Origin: Streptomyces sp. H27-C3
GTDB lineage: Bacteria; Actinomycetota; Actinomycetes; Streptomycetales; Streptomycetaceae
Assembly: GCF_030063415.1 (NCBI RefSeq)
Contig: NZ_JASITA010000012.1
Location: 140,073-204,072, forward strand
Length of the DNA stretch: 64,000 nt
Direction: 5' to 3'
Part shown: piece by piece, positions 33,913 through 41,813 of the stretch
Layout of the letters: each line of letters opens with the position of its first letter
Numbering within the stretch: position 1 is the first letter of the stretch
The notes under the pieces: generated by a model
Database searches by the model: none
Told to the model about the DNA's origin: nothing
The model's input: the letters and a program-made list of their open reading frames with translations, nothing else
Made by a program: the position numbers and the translations under genes

Positions 33913-35067
33913 TCAGAGCAGGAAGTCCCGCGCGATGGCCTCGGCGGCGCGCTCCAGGAGCGGCCCCGCCTCGGCCATGGACCGGGCCTGGTCCGGCTCC
34001 AGTTCGGCCAGCGAGTAGGCACGGCGTATGCCGGCCTTCCCCAGCGCCTCCGGGAGGAGGGCAAGGCGGCCGCAGACCGCGATGACCTCGATGTTCTTCG
34101 CACGGGCCGCCGCCGCGACGCCTGCGGGGGCCTTGCCGTGCAGGGTCTGCTCGTCGAGGGAGCCCTCGCCGGTGATGACCAGCGTGGCCCGCTCCAGGGC
34201 GGCCGCGAAGCCCAGGACGTCGAGCATGACCTCGATACCGGGGCGGAAACTCGCGCCGAGGCCGACGAGCGCCCCGTAGCCGATGCCGCCCGCCGCGCCC
34301 GCGCCCGGGGAAAGGGCGTACCTGGCGGCCTGCGGGCCGACGGCCTTCTCCAGCACCGACGCGTAGTGCCCGAGGGCGGCGTCGAGCGTGGCGACGTCCT
34401 CCTCGGTGGCGCCCTTCTGGGGTCCGTACACCGCGGGCGCGCCCTTGGGCCCGGTCAGCGGGTTGTCGACGTCGCTGGCGAGGACGAGGTCCACGTCGGC
34501 GAAGCGGGCGTCGATGCCCGCGAGGTCCGCGGTCACCAGGTCGCGCAGCCCGCCGCCGCCGGGGCCGACGGGCTCGCCCGCCTTGTCCAGGAAACGCGCG
34601 CCGAGCGCGGCCAGCATGCCCGCGCCGCCGTCGGTCGTGGCACTGCCGCCGACGCCGAAGACGATCGTGCGGGCGCCCGCGTCGAGCGCCGCGCGCAGCA
34701 GCTCGCCGGAGCCGTACGTCGTGGAGGTGAGGGGTGCGAACACGCCCTCGGGGAGGTGCTGGAGGCCCGAGGCCTCCGCCATTTCGACGACCGCTGTGCC
34801 GTCGCGCAGGGCGAAGGCCGCGGTGCGCTGCTCACCGAGCGGTCCGGTGACCCGTACCTCCCGGCGCTCGAACCCGGCGGCGACAGCCGCCGCCACTGTG
34901 CCGTCGCCACCGTCCGCGACAGGCAAAGCCTCGACGTGTACGTCGGGGACGACCCGCCTGAGCCCGGCCGTCACCCGCTCCGCGACCTGCACGGCCGTGA
35001 GCGAACCCTTGAACTTGTCCGCTGCGACGAGCACGCACGCGGTCTCAGTTACTGCTCCGTCCGTCAC
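33913..35067 (-). CDS. Glycerate kinase, type I
   Basis: 384 residues from the GTG at 35067 (VTDGAVTETACVLVAADKFKG). Typical GlxK-family motifs are present: AADKFKGSLTA, VADGGDGTV, FGVGGSATTDGGAGML, VLASDVDNPLTGPKGA, GAGAAGGIGYG and ITGEGSLDEQTLHGK. It phosphorylates D-glycerate to 2-phosphoglycerate with ATP in the cytosol, feeding glyoxylate-derived carbon into glycolysis. It appears monocistronic, with its own terminator. Confidence 0.95.
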   Translation of the reverse strand: MTDGAVTETACVLVAADKFKGSLTAVQVAERVTAGLRRVVPDVHVEALPVADGGDGTVAAAVAAGFERREVRVTGPLGEQRTAAFALRDGTAVVEMAEASGLQHLPEGVFAPLTSTTYGSGELLRAALDAGARTIVFGVGGSATTDGGAGMLAALGARFLDKAGEPVGPGGGGLRDLVTADLAGIDARFADVDLVLASDVDNPLTGPKGAPAVYGPQKGATEEDVATLDAALGHYASVLEKAVGPQAARYALSPGAGAAGGIGYGALVGLGASFRPGIEVMLDVLGFAAALERATLVITGEGSLDEQTLHGKAPAGVAAAARAKNIEVIAVCGRLALLPEALGKAGIRRAYSLAELEPDQARSMAEAGPLLERAAEAIARDFLL

Positions 35068-35351
35068 CTTGTCATCCCTTGCTTTCGAACAGGCAGTCGC
35101 GCCGCCCCGACCATATCCGAGGAGGGAGCACCTGCCCATGGGGGTCCATCACGACCAGGCCACTTCGACCGGTCAGCAACCATTTCGTACCACTTCGTTA
35201 CCCCTGCGCGCCCTGGTCAGCCGGCGGCGGTCGCGCGGGAGTCGCACATCCGACGCACCGCCCTACCGCCCTCGCCGATCGGCACGCTGATGTGCTCGAA
35301 GACGTCCTCCAGCAGGTCGATGTCCCCGGTCCGCACCAGCGGCCCCGGCCC

Positions 35352-35365
35352 GTCGGCCGTCGGCC
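35352..35365. repeat. 7-bp tandem duplication causing the frameshift
   Basis: GTCGGCC twice in a row on the plus strand (GGCCGAC on the coding strand), located at the predicted signal-peptide cleavage site of the small secreted protein. Confidence 0.85.
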
Positions 35366-35392
35366 GCCGACGCGGGCCCGGCGCCCGTCACC

Positions 35393-35419
35393 ACGGCCGC
35401 CACGGCCGCCACGGCCGCC
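35393..35419. repeat. 9-bp repeat, three copies, in the signal-peptide coding region
   Basis: ACGGCCGCC three times in tandem, encoding (A-A-V)3 in the hydrophobic core of the signal peptide. The unit length preserves the frame. Confidence 0.85.
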
Positions 35420-35442
35420 AGCACGTGCACACATCGCTTCAT

Positions 35443-35894
35443 CCGGCATCCACCTCTCTTTCGAACGACTCAGGCATCACCGAAACGGTACAAATCTCCC
35501 ATGCCCGGTGCGCAGAAGGGGGGAGCCCTGACGCGTCGCCCCGGAAGTCGGCGATTCACGAGCGGCGACGACGGTCGACACTGTCGGGGCGATCAGCGCC
35601 CGAGGTGTCGCGGCACGCCCGCCCGAACGCCACGAAGCTCGCCGGGCGCGCCATGGCCCGCTGCGGCACAATCGGCGTGGCCATACCGGTCACGGGCCAC
35701 CCCGAGCACGTCGACCACTGCCCGGAAGCTGCTCGGCCGAATCAGGACTGTCCGCCAACTGCCAGGCGCTCTACGGTCTGTTGACCCGGTGCCTTCACTC
35801 TGTGTTGTACCGATGTGCACCAACTGGTCGGCAGCACGGCCTAACGTCCCCGGCGTCATACGTTCTTCCGTTCCGCTACGAACCTGGAGAGCCC
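35443..35894. other. Intergenic region, no convincing gene
   Basis: 452 bases between the divergent small secreted gene and the plus-strand secreted protein gene. Short frames are open on both strands without sustained coding bias. GGAG lies 6 bases before the ATG at 35895. The stretch from 35760 to 35890 is somewhat AT-richer (TGTTGACCCGG, TGTGTTGTACCG) and probably holds the promoter of the plus-strand gene. Confidence 0.55.
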
Positions 35895-37076
35895 ATGCGC
35901 ACACTCATCGGTGGAGTCCTGACCGCCCTCGCCGCCGGCGCCCTGGTGGCCCAGGGCACCCTGTCGGCCGGCGCGGCGGAACCTTCCGTACCGGCCGCGG
36001 CGGGCAAGGCGAGGCATCTCCCCACCGAGATCGGCGGAGGCGCCTGGAAGTCCGGGCACGTTCAGGGCGTGGCCATCGACCGGCGCAAGGGGTTCATGTA
36101 TTTCTCCTTCACGAACCTCCTCGTCAAGACCGATCTGAGCGGCGAACCGGTGGGATCCGTGTCCGGCTTCACCGGGCACCTCGGGGACCTGGACTTCAAC
36201 GAGGAGGACGGCCGGGTCTACGGCTCGCTGGAGTACAAGTCCGCGAAGGCCTTCTACATCGCGATCATCGACGTGGACCGCGTCACCCGAACGGGCATGG
36301 ACGCCAAATCCACCGACGTGGTGTCCACGGTCTACCTCAAGGAGGTCGTGGAGGACTACACGGCCGACATGAACGGCGACGGGAAGTTCGACGGGGACAC
36401 CGCGAAGACTCCCGACCACCGGTACGGGTGCAGCGGCATCGACGGTGTGTCGTTCGGCCCCGACCTCGACAACGGGCGCGTCGGGCGGTATGGCAGGCAG
36501 CAGCTGACCGTCGCCTACGGCGTCTACTCGAACACCACCCGCAAGGACAACGACCACCAGGTCCTGCTCCAGTACGACGTAGGCGGCTGGCGCGAGTACG
36601 AGCGTCCGCTGCCGGAGAGCGCCTCGCACACCAGCGGCCCCGGGCGTGTCGGCGGCAAGTTCTTCGTCTTCACCGGCAACACCCGCTACGGCGTGCAGAA
36701 CCTGGAGTACGACGCCACCAAGGGCAACTGGCTGATGGCCGTCTACAAGGGCGCCAAGCCGCAGTTCCCCAACTACTCGCTGTTCATCGCGGACGGCTCC
36801 AAGCGCGCGGTCAACGGCCCCATCACCGGCCAGCCCGAGCCGGAACGCGGCAAGCTGCTGTCCCTGCTCCCCAAGGGCCTGCACCACGCGGCGTCGAACA
36901 CCTACGGCTGGGAGTCCGGCGGTCAGTACGGGCTGGTCGCGCTCGGCGGCAGCCGCTACTACCTCACCGAGGCCGGCACGGTCCTGGAGGACGGTGTCAC
37001 CAAGCAGACGGCCGTCTCCCTGCTGCACCGCTGGACGGGCCGGACCCCGACCCCGTTCAAGAGGATCGGGGGCTAG
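35895..37076 (+). CDS. Secreted protein of unknown family
   Basis: 393 residues from the ATG at 35895. A Sec signal peptide (MRTLIGGVLTALAAGALVAQ, cleavage near AGAAEP) is followed by a beta-rich domain with propeller-like features (HVQGVAIDRRKGFMYFSFTN, GHLGDLDFNEEDGRVYGSLE). A possible calcium loop lies at DMNGDGKFDGD. The C-terminal part (TYGWESGGQYGLVALGGSRY) also looks like strand repeats. No catalytic motif was recognised. It is monocistronic as far as can be seen; the next gene is convergent. Confidence 0.75.
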   Translation: MRTLIGGVLTALAAGALVAQGTLSAGAAEPSVPAAAGKARHLPTEIGGGAWKSGHVQGVAIDRRKGFMYFSFTNLLVKTDLSGEPVGSVSGFTGHLGDLDFNEEDGRVYGSLEYKSAKAFYIAIIDVDRVTRTGMDAKSTDVVSTVYLKEVVEDYTADMNGDGKFDGDTAKTPDHRYGCSGIDGVSFGPDLDNGRVGRYGRQQLTVAYGVYSNTTRKDNDHQVLLQYDVGGWREYERPLPESASHTSGPGRVGGKFFVFTGNTRYGVQNLEYDATKGNWLMAVYKGAKPQFPNYSLFIADGSKRAVNGPITGQPEPERGKLLSLLPKGLHHAASNTYGWESGGQYGLVALGGSRYYLTEAGTVLEDGVTKQTAVSLLHRWTGRTPTPFKRIGG

Positions 37077-37102
37077 TGCCGCGCGAGGCACTAGCGGGTC
37101 CG

Positions 37103-37609
37103 TCAGAACAGCGGCGCCTGCTCGTCGGCCGCCACTCCGCTCTCGAAGGCCAGCAGCCGCTGCTTGCGGTCGAGACCGCCGCCGTAGCCGGTGAGGCTGC
37201 CCGCGACGCCGATGACACGGTGGCAGGGAACGATGATGCTGACCGGGTTCTTGCCGTTGGCCAGGCCCACGGCACGGGAGGCGGCCGGGTTGCCGATGCG
37301 CTCGGCCAGTTCGCCGTACGACCAGGTCTCGCCGTACGGGATCTGCTGGAGCTGCTCCCAGACGCGCTGCTGGAACGGGGTGCCCGCCAGGCGCAGCGGC
37401 AGGTCGAACTCCGTCAGCTCGCCCGCGAAGTACGCGTCGAGCTGGCGGACGGTCTCACCGAAGGGGCCCGGGTCACGGTCACCGAAGGTCTCCTCGGCAG
37501 GCCGGTGACGCTGGTCGGTCATGTAGACGGCCGAGAGCGTGCCCTCGGTCGCGATGAGCGTCAGCGGCCCGTAGGGGCTGTCCGTAACAAAGTGCTGCTT
37601 GTACGTCAT
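37103..37609 (-). CDS. ogt: Methylated-DNA--protein-cysteine S-methyltransferase
   Basis: 168 residues from the ATG at 37609. The C-terminal domain has the active-site motif IVPCHRVIG with acceptor Cys129, preceded by TPFQQRVWEQLQQIPYGETW and SRAVGLANGKNP. It repairs O6-alkylguanine by transferring the alkyl group to its own cysteine. It follows the Ada/AlkA gene by 25 bp on the same strand and is likely co-transcribed with it, forming an adaptive-response unit. Confidence 0.96.
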   Translation of the reverse strand: MTYKQHFVTDSPYGPLTLIATEGTLSAVYMTDQRHRPAEETFGDRDPGPFGETVRQLDAYFAGELTEFDLPLRLAGTPFQQRVWEQLQQIPYGETWSYGELAERIGNPAASRAVGLANGKNPVSIIVPCHRVIGVAGSLTGYGGGLDRKQRLLAFESGVAADEQAPLF

Positions 37610-37634
37610 GTCGTCCTGGCCTTCTGCCGTGTTC

Positions 37635-39113
37635 CTACGCGGGGAGATGGTTGATGGCGTGGTCCTCGGTGGCCCACAGGTACTGGACGGCGTACGCTCG
37701 CCACGGCCGCCAGGCCGACGCCCTCGCCGTGAACGCGGCGGGAGTCGCCGGGAGCCCCAACTCCTGTGCGGCGCGCCTGATTCCGAGGTCCGTCGGCAGG
37801 AACGCGTCGGGGTCGCCGAGCGCGCGCATCGCGATCGCCTCGACCGTCCAGGGGCCGAATCCGGGCATCGCCATGAGCTGGGCGCGAGCCTGTTCCCAGT
37901 CACTGTCGATGCCGAGCCGGAGCGTTCCGTCGTCCAGCGACGAGACCAGCGAAGTAAGCGTGGCCCTGCGGCTGCGCGGCAGCGCCAGCGCCTCGGGGTC
38001 CAGCCCGGCGAGCGCACCGGAGGTCGGGAAGAGATGGGTGAGGCCACCGGCCGGGTCGTCGACGGGCACTCCGTGCGCGGCGACGAGGCGGGCCGCGTGG
38101 GTGCGGGCGGCGGCCGTGGAGACCTGCTGACCGAGCACGGCCCGTACCGCGAACTCCGCCGCATCGGTGGTGCGCGGCACCCGGCGGCCCGGGGCCTTGT
38201 CGACGAGCGGGGCAAGCATCGGATCGGTGCGCAGCTGGCCGTCGACGGCGACCGGGTCGGCGTCGAGGTCGAGCAGCCAGCGACAGCGGCTGATGGCGAT
38301 GGTCAGATCGCGCAGGTCGGTCAGTGAGAGCAGGCAGGCGATGTGGTCGGGGCGCGGGGTGAGGCTCGCGATGCCGTGCCCGTACGGCAGATCGAGCGTG
38401 CGCCGGTACGCGCCGTCGCGCCACTCCTCGACGCCGGGGACCGCGGTGGCGGCGAGGTGGCCGAAGAGGTTGGCGGGGTTGAGCGGGACCCGGAACGGCA
38501 GCCGCAGGGAAATCACCCCGGGGGTCTGCGGCTGCTTGGCGCCGCGGACGCGCAACTCCGACGGGGAGAGCGCGAAGACCTCGCGGACCGTGTCGTTGAA
38601 CGTACGGACCGAGGAGAACCCGGCGGCGAAGGCGACGTCGGCCATGGGCAGCGGGGTCGTCTCGATGAGGAGGCGCGCGGTCTGGGCGCGCTGGGCGCGG
38701 GCCAGGGCGAGCGGACCGGCGCCCAGCTCGGCGAGGAGCTGGCGCTCGACCTGCCGGGTGCTGTACCCGAGGCGCCCGGCGAGCCCCGGCACCCCTTCGC
38801 GGTCGACGATGCCGTCGCTGATCAGCCGCATGGCCCGGGCGACGACATCGGCGCGCGCGTTCCACTGCGGGGAGCCGGGACTGGTGTCGGGGCGGCAGCG
38901 CTTACAGGCCCGGAAGCCGGCCTGCTGGCAGGCGGCGGCGCTCGGCAGGAAACTCATGTTCTCGACCTTGGGCGGCACGACGGGGCAGCTGGGGCGGCAG
39001 TAGATCCGGGTGGTCAGGACCGCCGTGAAGAACCATCCGTCGAAACGCTGATCCTTCGACTGAACAGCCCGGACGCAGCGCTCCGTGTCGTTGTGCATGG
39101 CGTCGATGTGCAT
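37635..39113 (-). CDS. Ada/AraC-type regulator fused to DNA-3-methyladenine glycosylase II
   Basis: 492 residues. About 10-80 is the Ada zinc domain with the four ligand cysteines in TTRIYCRPSCP and FRACKRCRPD, including the phosphotriester-accepting one. About 90-195 is the AraC-type DNA-binding domain (GVPGLAGRLGYSTRQVERQL, FAAGFSSVRTFNDTVREVF). About 205-490 is AlkA: an N-terminal TBP-like fold, then the helix-hairpin-helix FGPWTVEAIAMRALGDPDAF with the catalytic Asp. It senses alkylation, activates repair genes and removes N3-methyladenine. The start at 39113 has no clear ribosome site; an ATG at 39098 is the alternative. Confidence 0.95.
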   Translation of the reverse strand: MHIDAMHNDTERCVRAVQSKDQRFDGWFFTAVLTTRIYCRPSCPVVPPKVENMSFLPSAAACQQAGFRACKRCRPDTSPGSPQWNARADVVARAMRLISDGIVDREGVPGLAGRLGYSTRQVERQLLAELGAGPLALARAQRAQTARLLIETTPLPMADVAFAAGFSSVRTFNDTVREVFALSPSELRVRGAKQPQTPGVISLRLPFRVPLNPANLFGHLAATAVPGVEEWRDGAYRRTLDLPYGHGIASLTPRPDHIACLLSLTDLRDLTIAISRCRWLLDLDADPVAVDGQLRTDPMLAPLVDKAPGRRVPRTTDAAEFAVRAVLGQQVSTAAARTHAARLVAAHGVPVDDPAGGLTHLFPTSGALAGLDPEALALPRSRRATLTSLVSSLDDGTLRLGIDSDWEQARAQLMAMPGFGPWTVEAIAMRALGDPDAFLPTDLGIRRAAQELGLPATPAAFTARASAWRPWRAYAVQYLWATEDHAINHLPA

Positions 39114-39212
39114 GACTCAAGCATCGGCCACCCCACACATCAGGGCTGGCGAGAATCCGACATCAAGGTGCGACTACCAGGGCCTGCTCGAACCGCACGG
39201 GCCCCATGGTCA

Positions 39213-40631
39213 TCAACCCGCCACTCGCAAGTGCCGCCAGACAGCCTTCGCCGCATTGTGCCCCGACATACCGTGCACACCGGGGCCGGGCGGAGTCGCC
39301 GACGAACAGATGAAGACCGCCGGGTGCTTCGTCGCGTACGGGAAAAGCGACAGCTTGGGACGCAGGACCAATTGCAGCCCGGAGGCCGCGCCGCAGGCGA
39401 TGTCTCCCCCCACATAGTTCGCGTTGCGCGCCGCGAGCTCCGGCGGGCCCGCCGTGGCGCGGGCCAGAATCAGGTCGCGGAAGCCGGGGGCGAAGCGTTC
39501 GATCTGCCGCTCGATCGCCTCCGTCAGGTCGCCGTCCCAACCCTGCGGGACATGGCCGTACGCCCAGAAGACCTGCTTGCCCTCAGGCGCACGCGACGGG
39601 TCCACCAGACTGGGCTGGGCGGTGATCAGGAACGGGGTCTCGGGAGCCGTACCGCCCGAGGCCTGCCGAAGCGCGGTGTCGATCTCGCCCGTACTGGGGC
39701 CCACCTGAACGGTGCCGGCCCGCCGGGCCTCCTCCGCCGTCCACGGAACCGCCCCGTCCAACGCGTAGTCGATCTTAAAAACACTCGCGCCGTACCGATA
39801 GTTCTCATACGCCCTCCCCAGCCCCGCGATACGGGCCAGGGCAGTGGGCGACGTATCGAACACATACGAACGAGCGGGCGGCAGTTCATCAAGCCGCTTC
39901 ACCTCGAACCCGGTATGGATCGTGCCGCCCAGGTCCCGCAGATACGCGGCCAGCGCGTCCGAGATGGACTGCGACCCGCCCCGAGCCATCGGCCAGCCCC
40001 CGGCATGCGCGGCCAGCGCGAAGACCAGCCCGACCGCACCGGTGGCGATCCCGCCGAGCGGCGCGATCACATGAGCCACAAGCCCGGCGAACAGGGCACG
40101 CGCCTTCTCGTCACGAAAGCGGCGCATCAACCAGGTCGACGGCGGCAGCCCGTCGATCCCGAAACGGGCCAGGGTGAGCGGATCGCGCGGCAAAGCGGTC
40201 AGCGGCAGCGACATGAAGTCCCGCGCCAGGGTGTCCCACTTCCCGAGGTAAGGCGCGACCAGTCGCCGGTACGTACCCGCGTCGCGCGACCCGAACGACG
40301 CGGCGGTCTCGGCGACCGAGCGCGACAGCACCGCGGCCGTGCCGTCGTCCCACGGATGGGCCATCGGCAGCTCGGCATGCAGCCACTCCAGCCCGTACCG
40401 GCCCAGCGGCATCGCGTTGAAGGCCGGCGAGCCGGCGCCCAGCGGGTGGACGGCGGAACAGGGGTCGTGCCGGAACCCGGGCAGCGTGAGCTCCTCCGTC
40501 CTGGCGCCACCACCGATCGTGTCCCGCGCCTCGAACACCTCCACCGAGAAGCCCCGGCGGGCAAGTTCGACAGCGGCGGTCAGTCCGTTGGGCCCCGCCC
40601 CTACGACGACGGCATCGAGCATCGACGGCAC
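39213..40631 (-). CDS. FAD-dependent oxidoreductase, phytoene-desaturase-like
   Basis: 472 residues from the GTG at 40631, chosen over the ATG at 40622 because GGAG lies 7 bases before it. [20 protein letters not shown] with [12 protein letters not shown] is the FAD-binding Rossmann motif of the amine-oxidase/phytoene-desaturase superfamily, and the C-terminus has [18 protein letters not shown]. Substrate unknown. A patch around 39,760-39,860 uses more A/T codons than the surroundings. Confidence 0.9.
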   Translation of the reverse strand: MPSMLDAVVVGAGPNGLTAAVELARRGFSVEVFEARDTIGGGARTEELTLPGFRHDPCSAVHPLGAGSPAFNAMPLGRYGLEWLHAELPMAHPWDDGTAAVLSRSVAETAASFGSRDAGTYRRLVAPYLGKWDTLARDFMSLPLTALPRDPLTLARFGIDGLPPSTWLMRRFRDEKARALFAGLVAHVIAPLGGIATGAVGLVFALAAHAGGWPMARGGSQSISDALAAYLRDLGGTIHTGFEVKRLDELPPARSYVFDTSPTALARIAGLGRAYENYRYGASVFKIDYALDGAVPWTAEEARRAGTVQVGPSTGEIDTALRQASGGTAPETPFLITAQPSLVDPSRAPEGKQVFWAYGHVPQGWDGDLTEAIERQIERFAPGFRDLILARATAGPPELAARNANYVGGDIACGAASGLQLVLRPKLSLFPYATKHPAVFICSSATPPGPGVHGMSGHNAAKAVWRHLRVAG

Positions 40632-40959
40632 CTTCGGACTCCTTTGTCAGCCGGTGGCCAAGAACCCCAGGATATTCCCGGGCAGAAGCGATAGGACGCC
40701 GGGAGGGGGGCGGGGGCGCAAGGAGTGGTGTTCGGGACGTAAAGCGTGACGCGTGGGCCTACTCCCCGTCAGGGCCTTCGGCACCCCGCAGTGCTCCTTA
40801 GGGGGTGTCCGGCCGATCTCGGACACCCCCTAAATCATGCAGTCCCGCACGCCGCTCCCGCAGGCCGCGACCCCCGGCACCGCACCCGCACCGAGCCCGC
40901 ACCCGAGGCACACGCACCGCATCCCACCCGAGCCACACCCGCACCTCACTCTCCCCACA
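40632..40959. other. Intergenic region with one terminator
   Basis: 328 bases between two minus-strand genes. The only clear element is the perfect hairpin at 40798-40833. The right part is C-rich with short repeats of CACCCGCACC type and no gene with proper bias. The upstream sequence of the FAD oxidoreductase (40640-40740) is purine-rich and probably holds its promoter. Confidence 0.6.
40798..40833. terminator. Perfect hairpin downstream of the monophosphatase gene
   Basis: 14-bp stem TTAGGGGGTGTCCG / CGGACACCCCCTAA with an 8-base loop. It lies 127 bases past the stop of the minus-strand monophosphatase gene, and its arms end in TTA/TAA, giving short A/T tails on both sides. Confidence 0.75.
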
Positions 40960-41772
40960 TCACTCCCCGCCCAGCAGCCCGATCACCCGAGCCACAGTCC
41001 CCGCATCCCGCCCCGCGGTGAACGGCAACGCGTTGCCCCCCGCCACCCGGAACCGCTCCCCCGCGAGCGTCGACTGCGCCCCGCCCGCCTCCTCGACCAG
41101 CAGCAGCCCCGCCGCATGGTCCCAGGCCAGCTCCCACGAGAACGCGATCGCGTCCAAGTCCCCCCGGGCCACGTCGAGGTACTCCAGCCCCGCCGAGCCG
41201 CACGGGCGGGCGTCGACGCCGTCCACGTTCAGCCCGAGGAGGGCCCGCTTCTGCTCCGGCGTCGTGTAGTCCGGGTGGGACATGGCCACCCGAAGCGCCG
41301 CGCCGGGCACCGGCGAGCCCGCGCGCAGCGGCTCCCCGTTGAGCCGGGCGCCGCCGCCCCGCACCGCGACGGCCATCTCGTCGAGCACCGGCGCGTACGT
41401 CCAGGAGGCGAGCACCTCGCCCCGGTGCGCGAGGGCCACCAGGGTACAGAAGCCCGCCTCGCCGCGGACGAACTGGCGGGTCCCATCGACCGGGTCGACG
41501 ATCCACACCGGCGCGTCGCCGCGCAGCGCCTCGTACACCGAAGGGTCCTCGTGGACCGCTTCCTCACCGACGACGACGGAGCCGGGCAGCAGCCGGGTCA
41601 GCGAAGCCGTGAGGTGCTCCTCGGCCCGCCGGTCGGCGACCGTCACCAGATCGTGCGGCCCAGACTTTTCAATGATCTCGTGCGCGGCCAGCTGCTGGTG
41701 CCGCGGCATGATCTCGGCGGCCGCCGCCTTGCGGACAGCCTCTTCGACGTCGGACAACTTGTCATCGATCAT
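40960..41772 (-). CDS. Inositol monophosphatase family phosphatase
   Basis: 270 residues from the ATG at 41772. Metal-site motifs of the FIG superfamily are complete: the conserved Glu in VVGEEAVHED, WIVDPVDGTRQFVRG (DPxDGT) and AWDHAAGLLLVEEAGG (WDxAAG). Members dephosphorylate inositol monophosphate, histidinol phosphate or similar sugars with Mg2+. The spacing and the PCGSAGLEYLDVARG segment are compatible with histidinol-phosphatase-type actinobacterial enzymes, but this is not decisive. Confidence 0.9.
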   Translation of the reverse strand: MIDDKLSDVEEAVRKAAAAEIMPRHQQLAAHEIIEKSGPHDLVTVADRRAEEHLTASLTRLLPGSVVVGEEAVHEDPSVYEALRGDAPVWIVDPVDGTRQFVRGEAGFCTLVALAHRGEVLASWTYAPVLDEMAVAVRGGGARLNGEPLRAGSPVPGAALRVAMSHPDYTTPEQKRALLGLNVDGVDARPCGSAGLEYLDVARGDLDAIAFSWELAWDHAAGLLLVEEAGGAQSTLAGERFRVAGGNALPFTAGRDAGTVARVIGLLGGE

Positions 41773-41813
41773 GCCTCCAGCAAAGCACGGACCGCTGACA
41801 GCCAGGGGGGCGG

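Larger units (their letters stand above)
35217..35442 (-). pseudogene. Small secreted protein, frameshifted by a 7-bp duplication
   Basis: From the ATG at 35442 (AGAGAGGTGG upstream) the frame gives a Sec signal peptide, MKRCVHVLAAVAAVAAVVTG then AGPASAADG. There the sequence GGCCGAC is present twice (35352-35365). Removing one copy joins the signal peptide to DGPGPLVRTGDIDLLEDVFE, which continues with near-perfect G/C third positions to a stop at 35217, giving a 72-residue protein. As written, the frame instead ends after about 58 mostly random residues. I do not recognise the family. Either a slip mutation, a reversible switch, or a sequencing error. Confidence 0.65.

Noticed and set aside
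35501..35780. Possible plus-strand gene upstream of the secreted protein (ending GHPEHVDHCPEAARPNQDCP)
   Set aside because: Third-position composition is not coding-like and no start with a ribosome site was found.
40798..40833. TTAGGGGGTGTCCG inverted repeat considered as transposon ends
   Set aside because: The arms are only 8 bases apart and no transposase remnant is nearby; a terminator explains it.
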